Shown here: piece after piece, positions 43,709-52,983 of the stretch
Layout of the letters: every line of letters starts with the position of its first letter
Numbering within the stretch: the stretch's first letter is position 1
Assembly (NCBI RefSeq): GCF_040359615.1
Contig: NZ_CP132942.1
Location: 4,092,001-4,156,000 of the forward strand
DNA length: 64,000 bases
Direction of reading: 5' to 3'
Source: Tunturibacter psychrotolerans
GTDB taxonomy: Bacteria; Acidobacteriota; Terriglobia; Terriglobales; Acidobacteriaceae
Made by a program: the position numbers and the translations under genes
Notes under the pieces: model-generated
The model's input: only the letters and a program-made list of their open reading frames with translations
What the model was told of the DNA's origin: nothing
Database searches by the model: none

Positions 43709-45418
43709 CTAATAATTAGGCAAACTGGCGAAGGCGGTAACGGGTGGCATAGCGTTCGGATCAGCCAGAATGTCGATCAATACGGTTGTGTCAGCCGCCA
43801 GCGCTTCTCTGATTGTCGCTGCTATATCCTGAGCGCGCTCAAGTCGAATTCCCCTTACCCCACACGCTTCAGCGATGGCTGCATGGTCAACGGGTGTGAA
43901 ATCGCAAACATTGGTATGACGTCCGAGACCAGCATCTTCAGCGTGCTTTTGGTAGCCAAGAACGCCATTGTTCATGACCGCAACCACGACCTTGATTCCG
44001 TGGCGACACGCCGTTTCCAACTCCGACCAGACATGGCCAAAGCCACCGTCGCCGACTATGCAGAAGACAGGCTTATCCGGATTTCCTATCTTGGCCCCCA
44101 TCGCCAGTGGGAATCCCCATCCTAGACCGGCCTGCCCTCGCGGTGTGATGAAGCGGCGATTGAATTTGGCGGTAAGGAAGTTGGCAATCCATATTGACGA
44201 GAAGCTAGCATCTGCCACCACGATGTGATCTTCTGCGAGTTGCTTTTCGAGCTCGGCCATAAAGCGTTCAGGCCGAATCGGCGCTGCCTCTGATTGCGCC
44301 ACACCAGCGATCTCTTCCTTATGGCGAAGCCTCGCCGTTGCGATAGTGCTTACGATCGCATCACGCGCTGACTGTCGTTTGCTCAGGTCTTGCGCGGCCA
44401 TGGCCGAATTCAACGCGCTCAGAGTCAGCTTAGCGTCGCCATTCAGCCTCAATGCCTCATAGTTTCGACCGATCTCCATAGAGTCAATATCGATGTGAAT
44501 GTACGTAGCTTCCCGGGGAAGCAGCTTCCAGGAGTCAGTACCATTTTGGTTGGTTCGATTGCCAATCAACAGGACAACATCCGCGTCGGTCACCATTGGT
44601 TTAACAAATTTGGCCATACCCCGCGTCGCCATGAAGTAGCCAATGACACCCATCGATAGTGGGTGTGTTTCGTCTACAGCGCCCTTGCCCATGGTGCTGG
44701 TTGCAACAGGCAGGTGGGCGATCTCCTGCAACTCACGTAATTCTTCTTGCGCTCCTGAGCCGATTACACCGCCTCCCGCATAGACGATTGGCGCGTTTGC
44801 ATTGGCCAACAGCTCTGCTGCGAGCGCAATTTGTGCTTGCTCAGGTTGACTACGGTCCATCGGATAGCGGCCCAGATGCGCCTTTCGTGTTGCGACGGGT
44901 CTTTCTTCCCTCTCGGCCAGTAACTCCATGGATACCAGCAGAACTGCAGGACCAGGGCGTCCACTGGCAGCAGCGGTGAAGGCCATATCCACGTAGTCTT
45001 CAATACGGTCAGCAGTCGTCACTCGTCGAATCCACTTCGACACTCCCTTAAACAATTCCAGCTGGTCCAATTCCTGAAACGCATTGCGATCCTGAGTGCT
45101 AGGGCCGACATCCTGTACCAGGGCGATGATGGGAGTAGATGCGGAAAGGCACTCCGCCAGCCCGGGCACCAACAGGGTTGCCGCTGGGCCATTCTGGGCC
45201 GTGACGACCGGAACCTTACCTGTGGCCCGTGCGTAGCCATCGGCCATGTAGGTGCCCGAATTTTCCTGCCGATAGCCTATCTGCCGAATGCCCAAATCGT
45301 CTGCAGCCATTGTCAGTGCGGGTGGATTGCTTTGCCCAAACAGATACTCGACCCCATGTCGCTTCAGCGCGTTGGCGAATCGTTGCGGTGGCCGCAGCAG
45401 CAATGGCTTGTCACTCAT
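43709..45418 (-). CDS. Thiamine-diphosphate-dependent enzyme (acetolactate-synthase-like)
   Basis: 569 residues, full-length three-domain architecture. The ThDP-activating Glu is Glu52 in GYRQENSGTYMADGYARATG. The middle domain has LANANAPIVYAGGGVIGSGA and DADVVLLIGNRTNQNG. The C-terminal ThDP site is IVGDGGFGHVWSELETACRH then VVVAVMNN (the GDG-x-NN motif). Relatives include acetolactate synthases, benzoylformate decarboxylases, 2-hydroxyacyl-CoA lyases and oxalyl-CoA decarboxylases, and sequence alone cannot decide. The presence of an acyl-CoA ligase and a 2-hydroxyacid oxidase in the same block makes 2-hydroxyacyl-CoA lyase or decarboxylase chemistry worth considering. With an SDR and a butanediol-type dehydrogenase beside it, acetoin/acetolactate chemistry is another option. 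Confidence 0.85.
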   Translation of the reverse strand: MSDKPLLLRPPQRFANALKRHGVEYLFGQSNPPALTMAADDLGIRQIGYRQENSGTYMADGYARATGKVPVVTAQNGPAATLLVPGLAECLSASTPIIALVQDVGPSTQDRNAFQELDQLELFKGVSKWIRRVTTADRIEDYVDMAFTAAASGRPGPAVLLVSMELLAEREERPVATRKAHLGRYPMDRSQPEQAQIALAAELLANANAPIVYAGGGVIGSGAQEELRELQEIAHLPVATSTMGKGAVDETHPLSMGVIGYFMATRGMAKFVKPMVTDADVVLLIGNRTNQNGTDSWKLLPREATYIHIDIDSMEIGRNYEALRLNGDAKLTLSALNSAMAAQDLSKRQSARDAIVSTIATARLRHKEEIAGVAQSEAAPIRPERFMAELEKQLAEDHIVVADASFSSIWIANFLTAKFNRRFITPRGQAGLGWGFPLAMGAKIGNPDKPVFCIVGDGGFGHVWSELETACRHGIKVVVAVMNNGVLGYQKHAEDAGLGRHTNVCDFTPVDHAAIAEACGVRGIRLERAQDIAATIREALAADTTVLIDILADPNAMPPVTAFASLPNY

Positions 45419-45505
45419 GATCCCTCAACTTTTCTCGTATTGACTGTCTTATGCCGACTTCAGCGCATCACAGACGCCGACAGCCATCTCACCGCTATAA
45501 CGAAC

Positions 45506-46525
45506 TCAGGGCACAATTAGCACCTTGCAATGGTCGTTTGGTTTGCCGAGCTTCTCGAACATTGCGGATGCCTCGTGAAGGTTGACTGTAGCCGTTACAA
45601 GACCATCGACAGTCACTCGGCGCGCGGTAAGCATGCGTTGAACGAAGTGAAAATCGCTCGACACATATGCAACCGGAAATGTCATGCGCAGGCGCTTCAA
45701 AGCCGCAGAGACTACCGTAAAGTTTTCCGGTTGCATGCCAGTGCCTACGAGTACCAGATGCGTATTTGTCGGTGCCATCTCGATCAATTTGGCGATCATC
45801 GGACGGCCGACGCACTCGAAGATTACCGATGGTTTACGGCCGGTCTGACGCTCGTACTCTGCGACAGGATTGACATGTTGCGCTGCATCGATGACAAGAT
45901 CGAATCCTAGATTGTGTGCCCGCGCCAAACGGGCGGGCACCATCTCACTGATGCCGATGTCACCTGCACCGAAAAATCTAGCCCACTTGGCAATTGCGAT
46001 CCCTATAACACCGGCACCGACGATCAATATGCTTGCGCCCGCTTCGACATTGGCGGTTCTCCAGGCGTTCAAGCCGACCGCAAGAGGCTCGATCATGGCT
46101 GCGTCGTTGTCGCTGAGCACATCAGAGATCTTGATCGCTAATCCTGCCATACAAGTGGAGTATTCGGCGTAGGCGCCAGGCATCCGTGTATCGAATCCCT
46201 GCATGATGATCTGACTGCATTCCGCATAGCGGCCAGACTGGCACTGGGGACATGTTCCGCACGGTCTCGCGGGAAGCGCGACGAGGCGATCACCGATCTT
46301 CCAGCCATTGCTTCCAGGGCCGACCTCAACGACTTCGCCCGAGTATTCATGCCCGAGGACGTTGCCTGACTGCAACAAGCCGGATACTTCAACCGCATGC
46401 AAGTCAGACCCACAGATACCGCAGGCTTTGACCTTGAACACCAACCCACCTGGAAAGGCACTGGGTCTTGGAACGTCTGCAAGTTGTAAGGGCTGACCGA
46501 CTTTGGCAAACTGCAATACTTTCAT
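45506..46525 (-). CDS. Zinc-dependent alcohol dehydrogenase (threonine/butanediol dehydrogenase-like)
   Basis: 339 residues from the ATG at 46525, which follows GAGGAA; the open frame continues 12 codons upstream without a site. The catalytic zinc site is KACGICGSDLHAVE and LGHEYSGEVVEVG. The structural zinc motif is CGTCPQCQSGRYAEC. The NAD-binding loop is ILIVGAGVIGIAIAKWARFF. This subgroup (threonine 3-dehydrogenase, sorbitol dehydrogenase, 2,3-butanediol dehydrogenase) oxidises secondary alcohols. It sits between the TetR gene and the ThDP enzyme on the same strand. Confidence 0.9.
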   Translation of the reverse strand: MKVLQFAKVGQPLQLADVPRPSAFPGGLVFKVKACGICGSDLHAVEVSGLLQSGNVLGHEYSGEVVEVGPGSNGWKIGDRLVALPARPCGTCPQCQSGRYAECSQIIMQGFDTRMPGAYAEYSTCMAGLAIKISDVLSDNDAAMIEPLAVGLNAWRTANVEAGASILIVGAGVIGIAIAKWARFFGAGDIGISEMVPARLARAHNLGFDLVIDAAQHVNPVAEYERQTGRKPSVIFECVGRPMIAKLIEMAPTNTHLVLVGTGMQPENFTVVSAALKRLRMTFPVAYVSSDFHFVQRMLTARRVTVDGLVTATVNLHEASAMFEKLGKPNDHCKVLIVP

Positions 46526-46585
46526 AATAAATTCCTCGACACTTCTGATAGCCAGTCTCAAAGTAACGTTGATAAGAACCGTCGA

Positions 46586-47197
46586 TTAGCGTTCAAGTCC
46601 TCGAAAGCTGAATATTTCGATCGCGTTCATGAGCCGGTCGATCGTCAAGCCGTTGATCGAACGTGCCCATTTCCCGAGCCAGATCAGCATTCCCAACAGC
46701 AGTTGAACTACCAGTTCCGGCTCGCACTCAACAATGGAGCCGTCTGACATGCCTTCATTCAGAAATCTCACCAGGACGGCCTGGAGTCGGTCGGCCCACT
46801 GTTTGACTGTCTTGCGTTGAGCACTGTCGAGGTAGGAGTAATCACCGAGATAGAGCAGGGAGCCATTTTGTTTAGATTCGACGAGTAGGTTGCGGATGAA
46901 GTGCCGCAGCTTCTCTGCACCTGTGCCACCCGTCTCGTCGGAGGTCTCAAGCAGTTTTTGGGCTCGCTCAAGGGAAGAGCGATGGCAGGCGTAGGCAAGC
47001 GTCCGTTTGTCGTGGAAGTAGTGATAGAGCGTAGCGTCCCTCAGATCCAGCGCAGCCGCGATATCGACCATCGTGGCTTGCGCATAGCTCTTGGCATTGA
47101 TGATCTCAATCGCTACGCGAATGATCTCTTCGCGCTTCTTATCCGACTTGCGGCTGTTCGATAGGGTCTTTGGGGTCTTCGTTTTCGAAATAACCAT
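46586..47197 (-). CDS. TetR/AcrR-family transcriptional regulator
   Basis: 203 residues. The N-terminal HTH reads KREEIIRVAIEIINAKSYAQ then TMVDIAAALDLRDATLYHYF, with the recognition helix DATLYHYF typical of the family. The C-terminal ligand-binding domain is helical (FIRNLLVESKQNGSLLYLGD, QADRLQAVLVRFL-like), and its ligand is unknown. It is divergent from the TonB-dependent receptor gene. The 160-base gap between them contains the 42-bp element also found before the aldehyde dehydrogenase, so autoregulation and control of the block are likely. Its own operon may also include the alcohol dehydrogenase, ThDP enzyme and SDR. Confidence 0.92.
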   Translation of the reverse strand: MVISKTKTPKTLSNSRKSDKKREEIIRVAIEIINAKSYAQATMVDIAAALDLRDATLYHYFHDKRTLAYACHRSSLERAQKLLETSDETGGTGAEKLRHFIRNLLVESKQNGSLLYLGDYSYLDSAQRKTVKQWADRLQAVLVRFLNEGMSDGSIVECEPELVVQLLLGMLIWLGKWARSINGLTIDRLMNAIEIFSFRGLER

Positions 47198-47267
47198 AGA
47201 GTTTGTATAGCGCCGTCCTTAATTACCTAGGCGCACCATGCATTCTGCCACATTTAGTGAACATTAG

Positions 47268-47309
47268 AAAAACTAATGTTGACTAGAGTATCAAGTTTGG
47301 ACTAGATTG
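47268..47309 (+). promoter_or_regulatory. Duplicated promoter/operator, copy 2 (TetR-receptor intergenic)
   Basis: TTGACT (47279-47284) and TAGATT (47303-47308) with an 18-base spacer face the receptor gene, whose ATG is 47 bases further on. The whole 42 bases match 39901-39942 at 39 positions, with differences only at the second, third and spacer-centre positions noted there (A for G, G for A, T for G). Placed between the TetR gene and its divergent neighbour, it is the expected site for that regulator. Confidence 0.75.
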
Positions 47310-47356
47310 TCCGCCGTGTTGGGGAAGTTAGGAATTGACACGCGGAGATACCAAGT

Positions 47357-50300
47357 ATGAGCTTAGTCAGGTCTGCGGTGAAGTTCGACAAGAACGACAA
47401 AAAGCAAGTGGCGAGCGGTCAAATTTGCAGCATTTTTTGCCGATTATTTCTAGCGTTGTTCGCGATAGGTTTGTGGTCAGTTCCTCCGGCCTGGGGACAG
47501 TCCGGCTATGCCACTGGAACTGTGCGGGGAATCGTCTTCGACGCGCAGGGCGCCGTAGTTCCAAACGCAACAGTAATGGTGAAAAACCCAGAGACTGGTA
47601 CAACGAGGGGCACCGTGACTTCGCCGGACGGAACCTATCAAGTCTTGTCGCTGAATCCGGGGACGTACGCCGTTGAGGTTCATGCGCCAGGATTCAAGAA
47701 AGAGATTGCCGATCAGGTCGTGGTCACGGTCGGGCAAACCGTGGTTATCGACGCCCACCTGAGCATCGGAACGGCCAACGCAACCGTTGAAGTGACGGGC
47801 AACTCAGCACCGCTGATTGATACGGCTCAGACCCAGCAGGCAAACACAATCAATGATCGTCAGGAGGTCAACCTTCCTAACATTTCTCGCAACTTCGCTC
47901 AAACCATCTACACCCTACCTGGAATAGTCGATTCGACAGCACCATCGATTCAAGACCCTAACATCGGCACAGGCTATCAGACATCTGGCTTTTCAATCGG
48001 CGGCAGCAATGGACGCTCCAATCTCTTCACCATCGATGGCGGCCAGAATGACTACGGCTCCGGCGCACCCCGGGTAGCCCATGTGCCACAGGATTCGGTT
48101 CAGGAGTTTCAAGTGAACCGCAACTCCTTTGGCGCGGAGTTCGGATACACGGTGGGATCGGCCATCAACGTGATCACCAAAAGCGGCACCAACAAATTTC
48201 ATGGCAACGCTTTCGGCTACATTCACGACGAGAATACGGATGCGGCAAATTACTTCAACAGTTTCGGTCCGTCGGCTGGCACGAAACCGTTTGAGCAAAG
48301 CGTCATCTACGGAGGGTCGTTCGGGGGGCCGATCAAGAGAGATAAACTATTTTTCTTTACATCCTACGAGCGGCAGAAGCTTGACAGCAATGTGACTGTC
48401 AACCTGGTAGATACCGCCGCTGCGCAAGGGGTCGCCGGACAGACAAACGGTTTTAATGGAACTTCCTGTCCCGCTCCAGTCACGCAGGCGTGCTATCTGA
48501 CCCAGTTGGCCGCAACTGGTAGTTCGATCGATCCCCGCATAGCAGGCTTGGGAGCCTACTTTCTGGGATCGTCGATCTTTACACCGATCAAAGACCCCAT
48601 CTACAACGCGCTGATATCTCCCAACAGCGGCACATTCGATGGAAATGCAAACGGAGCCGCTGTTCAGGCTCCGCCGAATCAACAGGGTCGATATAACAAC
48701 TGGGTCACACGGCTCGATTACCAGCCTAATCAGGCAAACTCCTTCTCTCTGCGCTTCTCGCTATCGCGGGAGAGCAACCAGGTGACAGGGCCAGACGGAG
48801 TTCCGCGCTTTACTTCCATCGTTCAGGCTTTGCGTGATTACACGATCACTACCTCTTGGAACCACGTCTTCAACCCCAACCTCGTCAATACGGTCCGTGT
48901 CCAGGTGGTCCCGGATAACTCCTCCAAGAACGTCGCTCCTCATCCTGGCGGTGCCGAATTCGACCTGGGCAGTCTCGGGATTCAAGGCACTCCCTTCGAC
49001 TTCCCATATAACCAACGCCAGAACCAGTATCAATTCGATGATGACCTCTCCTGGACCAAAGGCAAACACAACATGAAGTTCGGAGAGTCCTACCGTCCGG
49101 TGCAGTACGACATCTTCCAGGCCTTTTTGTTTGGAGGTGAATATGAGTACTTCGACGGAGCAATTCCGATCATCGATCTCTACGGGGCGACTCCCTACGG
49201 AAACCTGCAAGAGTCCGTCGCCGCCTTCAACCTAACGAACGGCTACCCGATAACCGGACCGCCCACCACGAATCTCAGCGCCTCTCAGTTGTATGTTGTT
49301 GGCCTACCCTTGGCTTTGCTGCAAGGATCGGGAAACGGACAGTACAACGCTACAACCAATCCAATTGGGTTCTATGCTCAGGATTCCTGGAAAGCTTTGC
49401 CCAACCTGACCCTGAACTACGGCGGCCGGCTGGACATCGATCCGGTGCCGGATAACTACCCCACGCACACATTTTTCTCGCCACGCTTAGGGGTCGCGTT
49501 AGATACCTTTGGCAACGGGAAAACAGTTCTGCGTGCAGGTGCCGGCCTGTTTACCGCTCCGGTGCTTTTCATCGTACCGTTTACCTCGACGACTCTAAGC
49601 GGCAACGCTAATCATGTCTATGCTTCTGTCGTTACTGCTCCAAACCAAATCGGCCAGTTGGAGGGCGCGGGTGCGCTCGAACGAAGCCTCGCGACAATCG
49701 CTAATCCCAACCCGGCACTCAGTCTAGGGCAACTGTCATCGTTGGGCATCAACATTGTGCCTTCGGGACCCAACCAACAAAACGGCGCCTTCTTCTCCGT
49801 GTCGCCTAACTTCAAGGCTCAATATTCCCTCCAGGCCAGCGCCAGCATAGCGCAGCAACTCGCGCCGAACCTCTCGCTTGAAGTTGCCTATCAGTTTTAT
49901 CGCGGTGTGCATATCCAACAGATTCAGGAAGCGAACTATATACAAAACTCAGCGCTCCCGATTGATCCATTTGTGGGACCCTTCTACACCCCAAAGCCTG
50001 GGTCAACGAACGGCCAACCAAATACGCAGATAGTAGAGAACGATCAAACGACATCCGACGGAAGCTCGAACTACAACGGCCTGACGACATCGCTCACCAA
50101 ACGCTACGGCCGGGGCCTGCAATTCCAAGTGAACTACACCTATAGCAGCGCCCTGGATAACACCAGCGACTTTAGCTCGCAGAGCACCCCATTCCGGCCC
50201 GGCTTGTTGAATCGCGATTATGCTCGGTCATCTTTCAATATTACGAACAGCTTTGTCGCCAACGCAGTGTACACAAGCCCAGCACGTATCGGCGGAAGCG

Positions 50301-50806
50301 TGGAATCCGCGCTGCTTTCGAATTTCACGATCGCGCCGATCGTCTCGGTGCGCAGCGGCGTCCCTTTCACCATCCTGGTTCCAGGAATCGAGTCTAACGG
50401 AACGAGCGGCCACACCAGTGAAGCGCGTCCTTTCAACGAAGAACGCAACCAAGGAAAAGGGCCGGGCTATGCAAGTTTTGATATGAGGATATCGAAAGCC
50501 ATCGTGCTCAAAAAAGACTCCAGTCTGCGTCTTGAACTGATTGCACAGGCGGCAAACATTCTTAACCACACGAATTTCACCAGCGTTCAAAATATTTTTC
50601 CGAATACGGCAGTCACCGATCCAACGACAGGACTCACAACGTCTGCTGTTGCTTCGACCCCGGAAGGAAATGTGAATCTCCTCAACGGACCGTATAACTA
50701 CAAAGGCTTCCGACCCAACGGGCCGTCTCAACTGAGCGACCCCTTGGCATTTGAATCTTCCGCTCCTCCGCGGCAGATTAGCTTCGGCATGGAGCTTTCA
50801 TTCTGA
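47357..50806 (+). CDS. TonB-dependent receptor, Oar-like (TetR-controlled candidate)
   Basis: 1149 residues. A signal peptide ends near residue 48 (GLWSVPPAWGQ). The carboxypeptidase-regulatory-like domain spans about 50-140 (GTVRGIVFDAQGAVVPNATV, GTYQVLSLNPGTYAVEVHAP). The plug domain is about 145-290 (NTINDRQEVNLPNISRNFAQ, SNLFTIDGGQNDYGSGAPRV). A long barrel ends RQISFGMELSF. GGAG lies 9 bases before the ATG. Given its position behind the 42-bp element and beside the monooxygenase, it probably imports the compound whose breakdown the block encodes; the receptor type suggests a larger or hydrophobic substrate, which is inference. Confidence 0.9.
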   Translation: MSLVRSAVKFDKNDKKQVASGQICSIFCRLFLALFAIGLWSVPPAWGQSGYATGTVRGIVFDAQGAVVPNATVMVKNPETGTTRGTVTSPDGTYQVLSLNPGTYAVEVHAPGFKKEIADQVVVTVGQTVVIDAHLSIGTANATVEVTGNSAPLIDTAQTQQANTINDRQEVNLPNISRNFAQTIYTLPGIVDSTAPSIQDPNIGTGYQTSGFSIGGSNGRSNLFTIDGGQNDYGSGAPRVAHVPQDSVQEFQVNRNSFGAEFGYTVGSAINVITKSGTNKFHGNAFGYIHDENTDAANYFNSFGPSAGTKPFEQSVIYGGSFGGPIKRDKLFFFTSYERQKLDSNVTVNLVDTAAAQGVAGQTNGFNGTSCPAPVTQACYLTQLAATGSSIDPRIAGLGAYFLGSSIFTPIKDPIYNALISPNSGTFDGNANGAAVQAPPNQQGRYNNWVTRLDYQPNQANSFSLRFSLSRESNQVTGPDGVPRFTSIVQALRDYTITTSWNHVFNPNLVNTVRVQVVPDNSSKNVAPHPGGAEFDLGSLGIQGTPFDFPYNQRQNQYQFDDDLSWTKGKHNMKFGESYRPVQYDIFQAFLFGGEYEYFDGAIPIIDLYGATPYGNLQESVAAFNLTNGYPITGPPTTNLSASQLYVVGLPLALLQGSGNGQYNATTNPIGFYAQDSWKALPNLTLNYGGRLDIDPVPDNYPTHTFFSPRLGVALDTFGNGKTVLRAGAGLFTAPVLFIVPFTSTTLSGNANHVYASVVTAPNQIGQLEGAGALERSLATIANPNPALSLGQLSSLGINIVPSGPNQQNGAFFSVSPNFKAQYSLQASASIAQQLAPNLSLEVAYQFYRGVHIQQIQEANYIQNSALPIDPFVGPFYTPKPGSTNGQPNTQIVENDQTTSDGSSNYNGLTTSLTKRYGRGLQFQVNYTYSSALDNTSDFSSQSTPFRPGLLNRDYARSSFNITNSFVANAVYTSPARIGGSVESALLSNFTIAPIVSVRSGVPFTILVPGIESNGTSGHTSEARPFNEERNQGKGPGYASFDMRISKAIVLKKDSSLRLELIAQAANILNHTNFTSVQNIFPNTAVTDPTTGLTTSAVASTPEGNVNLLNGPYNYKGFRPNGPSQLSDPLAFESSAPPRQISFGMELSF

Positions 50807-50858
50807 GAGACTGCGCGAAGAAGATCGATGCCTTAGCTGAAAGAATGTCGGGTGATCC

Positions 50859-51371
50859 ATGTTGAATCGTCGAGAAGATCTGCACGAGGCAGTCGCGAAA
50901 GGAACGCCAATGCATGGTAGTGCAGCTAATTACTTGGCCGTTGAAACTGCAATGAGTGGTCTTTGTAATGCCATTCTGAATCTCGCGGCTGCGTTCGTCC
51001 TCTTTCACGGACGCGGTAGGGTACCCGCAACCGGTTCAGGCAGCCTGCTTATGGATTCGATCGGCGAAACTTTTCTGGTGACTGGCCTCAGCGTGTTGGT
51101 TCCTTCACTGATAGCACGACATCGCAGGCGCGCCGGAATTCTTCCCACATACGTGGGTCGCCAGACCACCGCTACCGGCAATCCTTATGTCAGGGCAATC
51201 GTCATGGGCCTTCTTTTCACCTGTCTCCTCGTCCCCTGCAATGCGTTCATATTTCCGCGGATCTTCCCCGATGGCGTTAGCTTAAGTAACGTACTCCTCT
51301 TCAAGACTGTCTACGGAGCGGTCATTGGCTCCATAGCAACGTTGCTGGCTCTCTACCGCGCTCTGGGCTAG
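50859..51371 (+). CDS. Membrane protein of unknown function, about four helices
   Basis: 170 residues. Hydrophobic segments lie at about residues 30-50 (MSGLCNAILNLAAAFVLFHG), 68-85 (ETFLVTGLSVLVPSLIA), 110-132 (AIVMGLLFTCLLVPCNAFIF) and 145-168 (FKTVYGAVIGSIATLLALYR). No motif allows a family name. It lies 52 bases after the receptor and 120 before the monooxygenase on the same strand, which suggests a transport or scaffold role in the same pathway. The start at 50859 lacks a strong ribosome site. Confidence 0.65.
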   Translation: MLNRREDLHEAVAKGTPMHGSAANYLAVETAMSGLCNAILNLAAAFVLFHGRGRVPATGSGSLLMDSIGETFLVTGLSVLVPSLIARHRRRAGILPTYVGRQTTATGNPYVRAIVMGLLFTCLLVPCNAFIFPRIFPDGVSLSNVLLFKTVYGAVIGSIATLLALYRALG

Positions 51372-51491
51372 GAGGCGCCGATGCGCCCAAGTCGCGGTTA
51401 GCACTCGCACGCTGTGCACGTCATTCAAGTCGAGTGGTGGTCTTGGATCTTTCCGCCGCCCATTGCAACCTAACCGCTACAAAGCCGAAAG

Positions 51492-52952
51492 ATGACTCGA
51501 ATGATAGAACACTTTGATGTATTGATCGTAGGCGCGGGCTTATCTGGTATCGGCGCAGCCCACCATCTTCAGGTGCACTGCCCAAAGAAAACGTTCCTCA
51601 TTGTTGAAGGCCGCAAAGCGCTTGGTGGCACATGGGATCTTTTCCGCTATCCTGGTATCCGTTCCGACTCTGATATGCATACCATGGGCTTCTCTTTCCG
51701 CCCATGGACAGGGAAAAAAGCAATTGCCGATGGCGAAACGATCCTCAACTACCTGAAGGAAACTGCTAAAGAGTACGGTATCGACCGGCACATCCGGTAT
51801 AGCCATCGGGTCGTTCAGGCGCGATGGTCTTCCGAGCAGTCAGGCTGGACAGTCGAGATGGAGCACGGTAAGTCGGGTGACATTGTTGTATGCACCTGCT
51901 CGTTCCTTTTTATGTGCACCGGCTACTACAACTACGCTCAAGGCCACATGCCGGAGTTTCCCGGCGCTGATCGCTTTCGCGGCCGCATCGTACATCCTCA
52001 GCAATGGCCTGCCGATCTCGACTACGCCGGCAAGCGCGTTGTCATCATCGGCAGCGGCGCTACGGCTATAACGCTCGTCCCGTCCTTGGCGAAAACAGCT
52101 GCCCACGTCACCATGCTGCAGCGATCGCCATCCTACATCTTTGCGCGGCCTGGTTCTGACCCTTTCGTGGTTGGCCTCAAACGTTATTTGCCTGAGAGGT
52201 CGGCCTCTCGTCTAGCACGTTGGAAGAATATTTTGCTTGGCATGTACTTCTATCGAATTGCACGCAGCAAACCGGAAAAATTCAGCGCCCTCCTGATCGG
52301 AGGTGCCCAAAAGCATCTCGGCGGGAGCTACGATGTCGCCACCCATTTCACGCCGAAGTATAAGCCGTGGGACCAACGGCTTTGTCTCGCGCCCGATGGA
52401 GACCTTTTCAAAACAATCCGCGAGGGAGATGCCACCATCGTCACTGACTCGATTGAGAGTTTCACTGAAGATGGAATTAAGCTCGCATCCGGCAAAGAGT
52501 TACCCGCCGACGTGATTGTCACTGCGACCGGCCTTAAACTCCAACTTATGAGCGGAGTAGAGATATACGTCGACGACTCGCGTGTTGAGCTATCCCAAAC
52601 CTTTAACTATAAGGGAACCATGTTCAGTGGAATCCCAAACTTCGCGCTCACAGTCGGTTACACCAACGCGTCGTGGACTCTGAAGGCCGAGCTTAGCAGC
52701 CTGTATGTCTGTCGACTTCTCAACTACATGGACCGGCGCGGCTGGAGGTCTGCCATCCCGCACCTTGTAGAAGGGTCGGTTGGCGAACAGCCGATGATTA
52801 GTCTCACATCAGGTTATGTTCAACGAGCTATTGATCAGTTGCCTAAGCAAGGTTTGAAGAAGCCGTGGACGTTGCACCAAAACTATCCGCGTGACATTAT
52901 TGCCCTGCGATACGGGAAGGTGGACGATGGCGCTCTACGCTTCTCCCGTTAG
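51492..52952 (+). CDS. Baeyer-Villiger flavin monooxygenase (EthA-like)
   Basis: 486 residues. FAD-binding Rossmann motif VLIVGAGLSGIGAAHHL at residues 10-26, then GGTWDLFRYPGIRSDSDMHT. FRGRIVHPQQWP at residues 162-173 matches the Baeyer-Villiger fingerprint FxGxxxHxxxW[P/D]. VVIIGSGATAITLVP is the second, NADPH-binding Rossmann motif. SIESFTEDGIKL and VIVTATGLKLQL follow. The order and the HPQQWPADLDYAGKR region resemble mycobacterial EthA. It inserts an oxygen beside a carbonyl, turning ketones into esters or lactones using NADPH and O2. It converges on the iron alcohol dehydrogenase gene with only 31 bases between stops. Confidence 0.93.
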   Translation: MTRMIEHFDVLIVGAGLSGIGAAHHLQVHCPKKTFLIVEGRKALGGTWDLFRYPGIRSDSDMHTMGFSFRPWTGKKAIADGETILNYLKETAKEYGIDRHIRYSHRVVQARWSSEQSGWTVEMEHGKSGDIVVCTCSFLFMCTGYYNYAQGHMPEFPGADRFRGRIVHPQQWPADLDYAGKRVVIIGSGATAITLVPSLAKTAAHVTMLQRSPSYIFARPGSDPFVVGLKRYLPERSASRLARWKNILLGMYFYRIARSKPEKFSALLIGGAQKHLGGSYDVATHFTPKYKPWDQRLCLAPDGDLFKTIREGDATIVTDSIESFTEDGIKLASGKELPADVIVTATGLKLQLMSGVEIYVDDSRVELSQTFNYKGTMFSGIPNFALTVGYTNASWTLKAELSSLYVCRLLNYMDRRGWRSAIPHLVEGSVGEQPMISLTSGYVQRAIDQLPKQGLKKPWTLHQNYPRDIIALRYGKVDDGALRFSR

Positions 52953-52983
52953 CAACATCGAAGAGGCATCACCGATGCATTGC

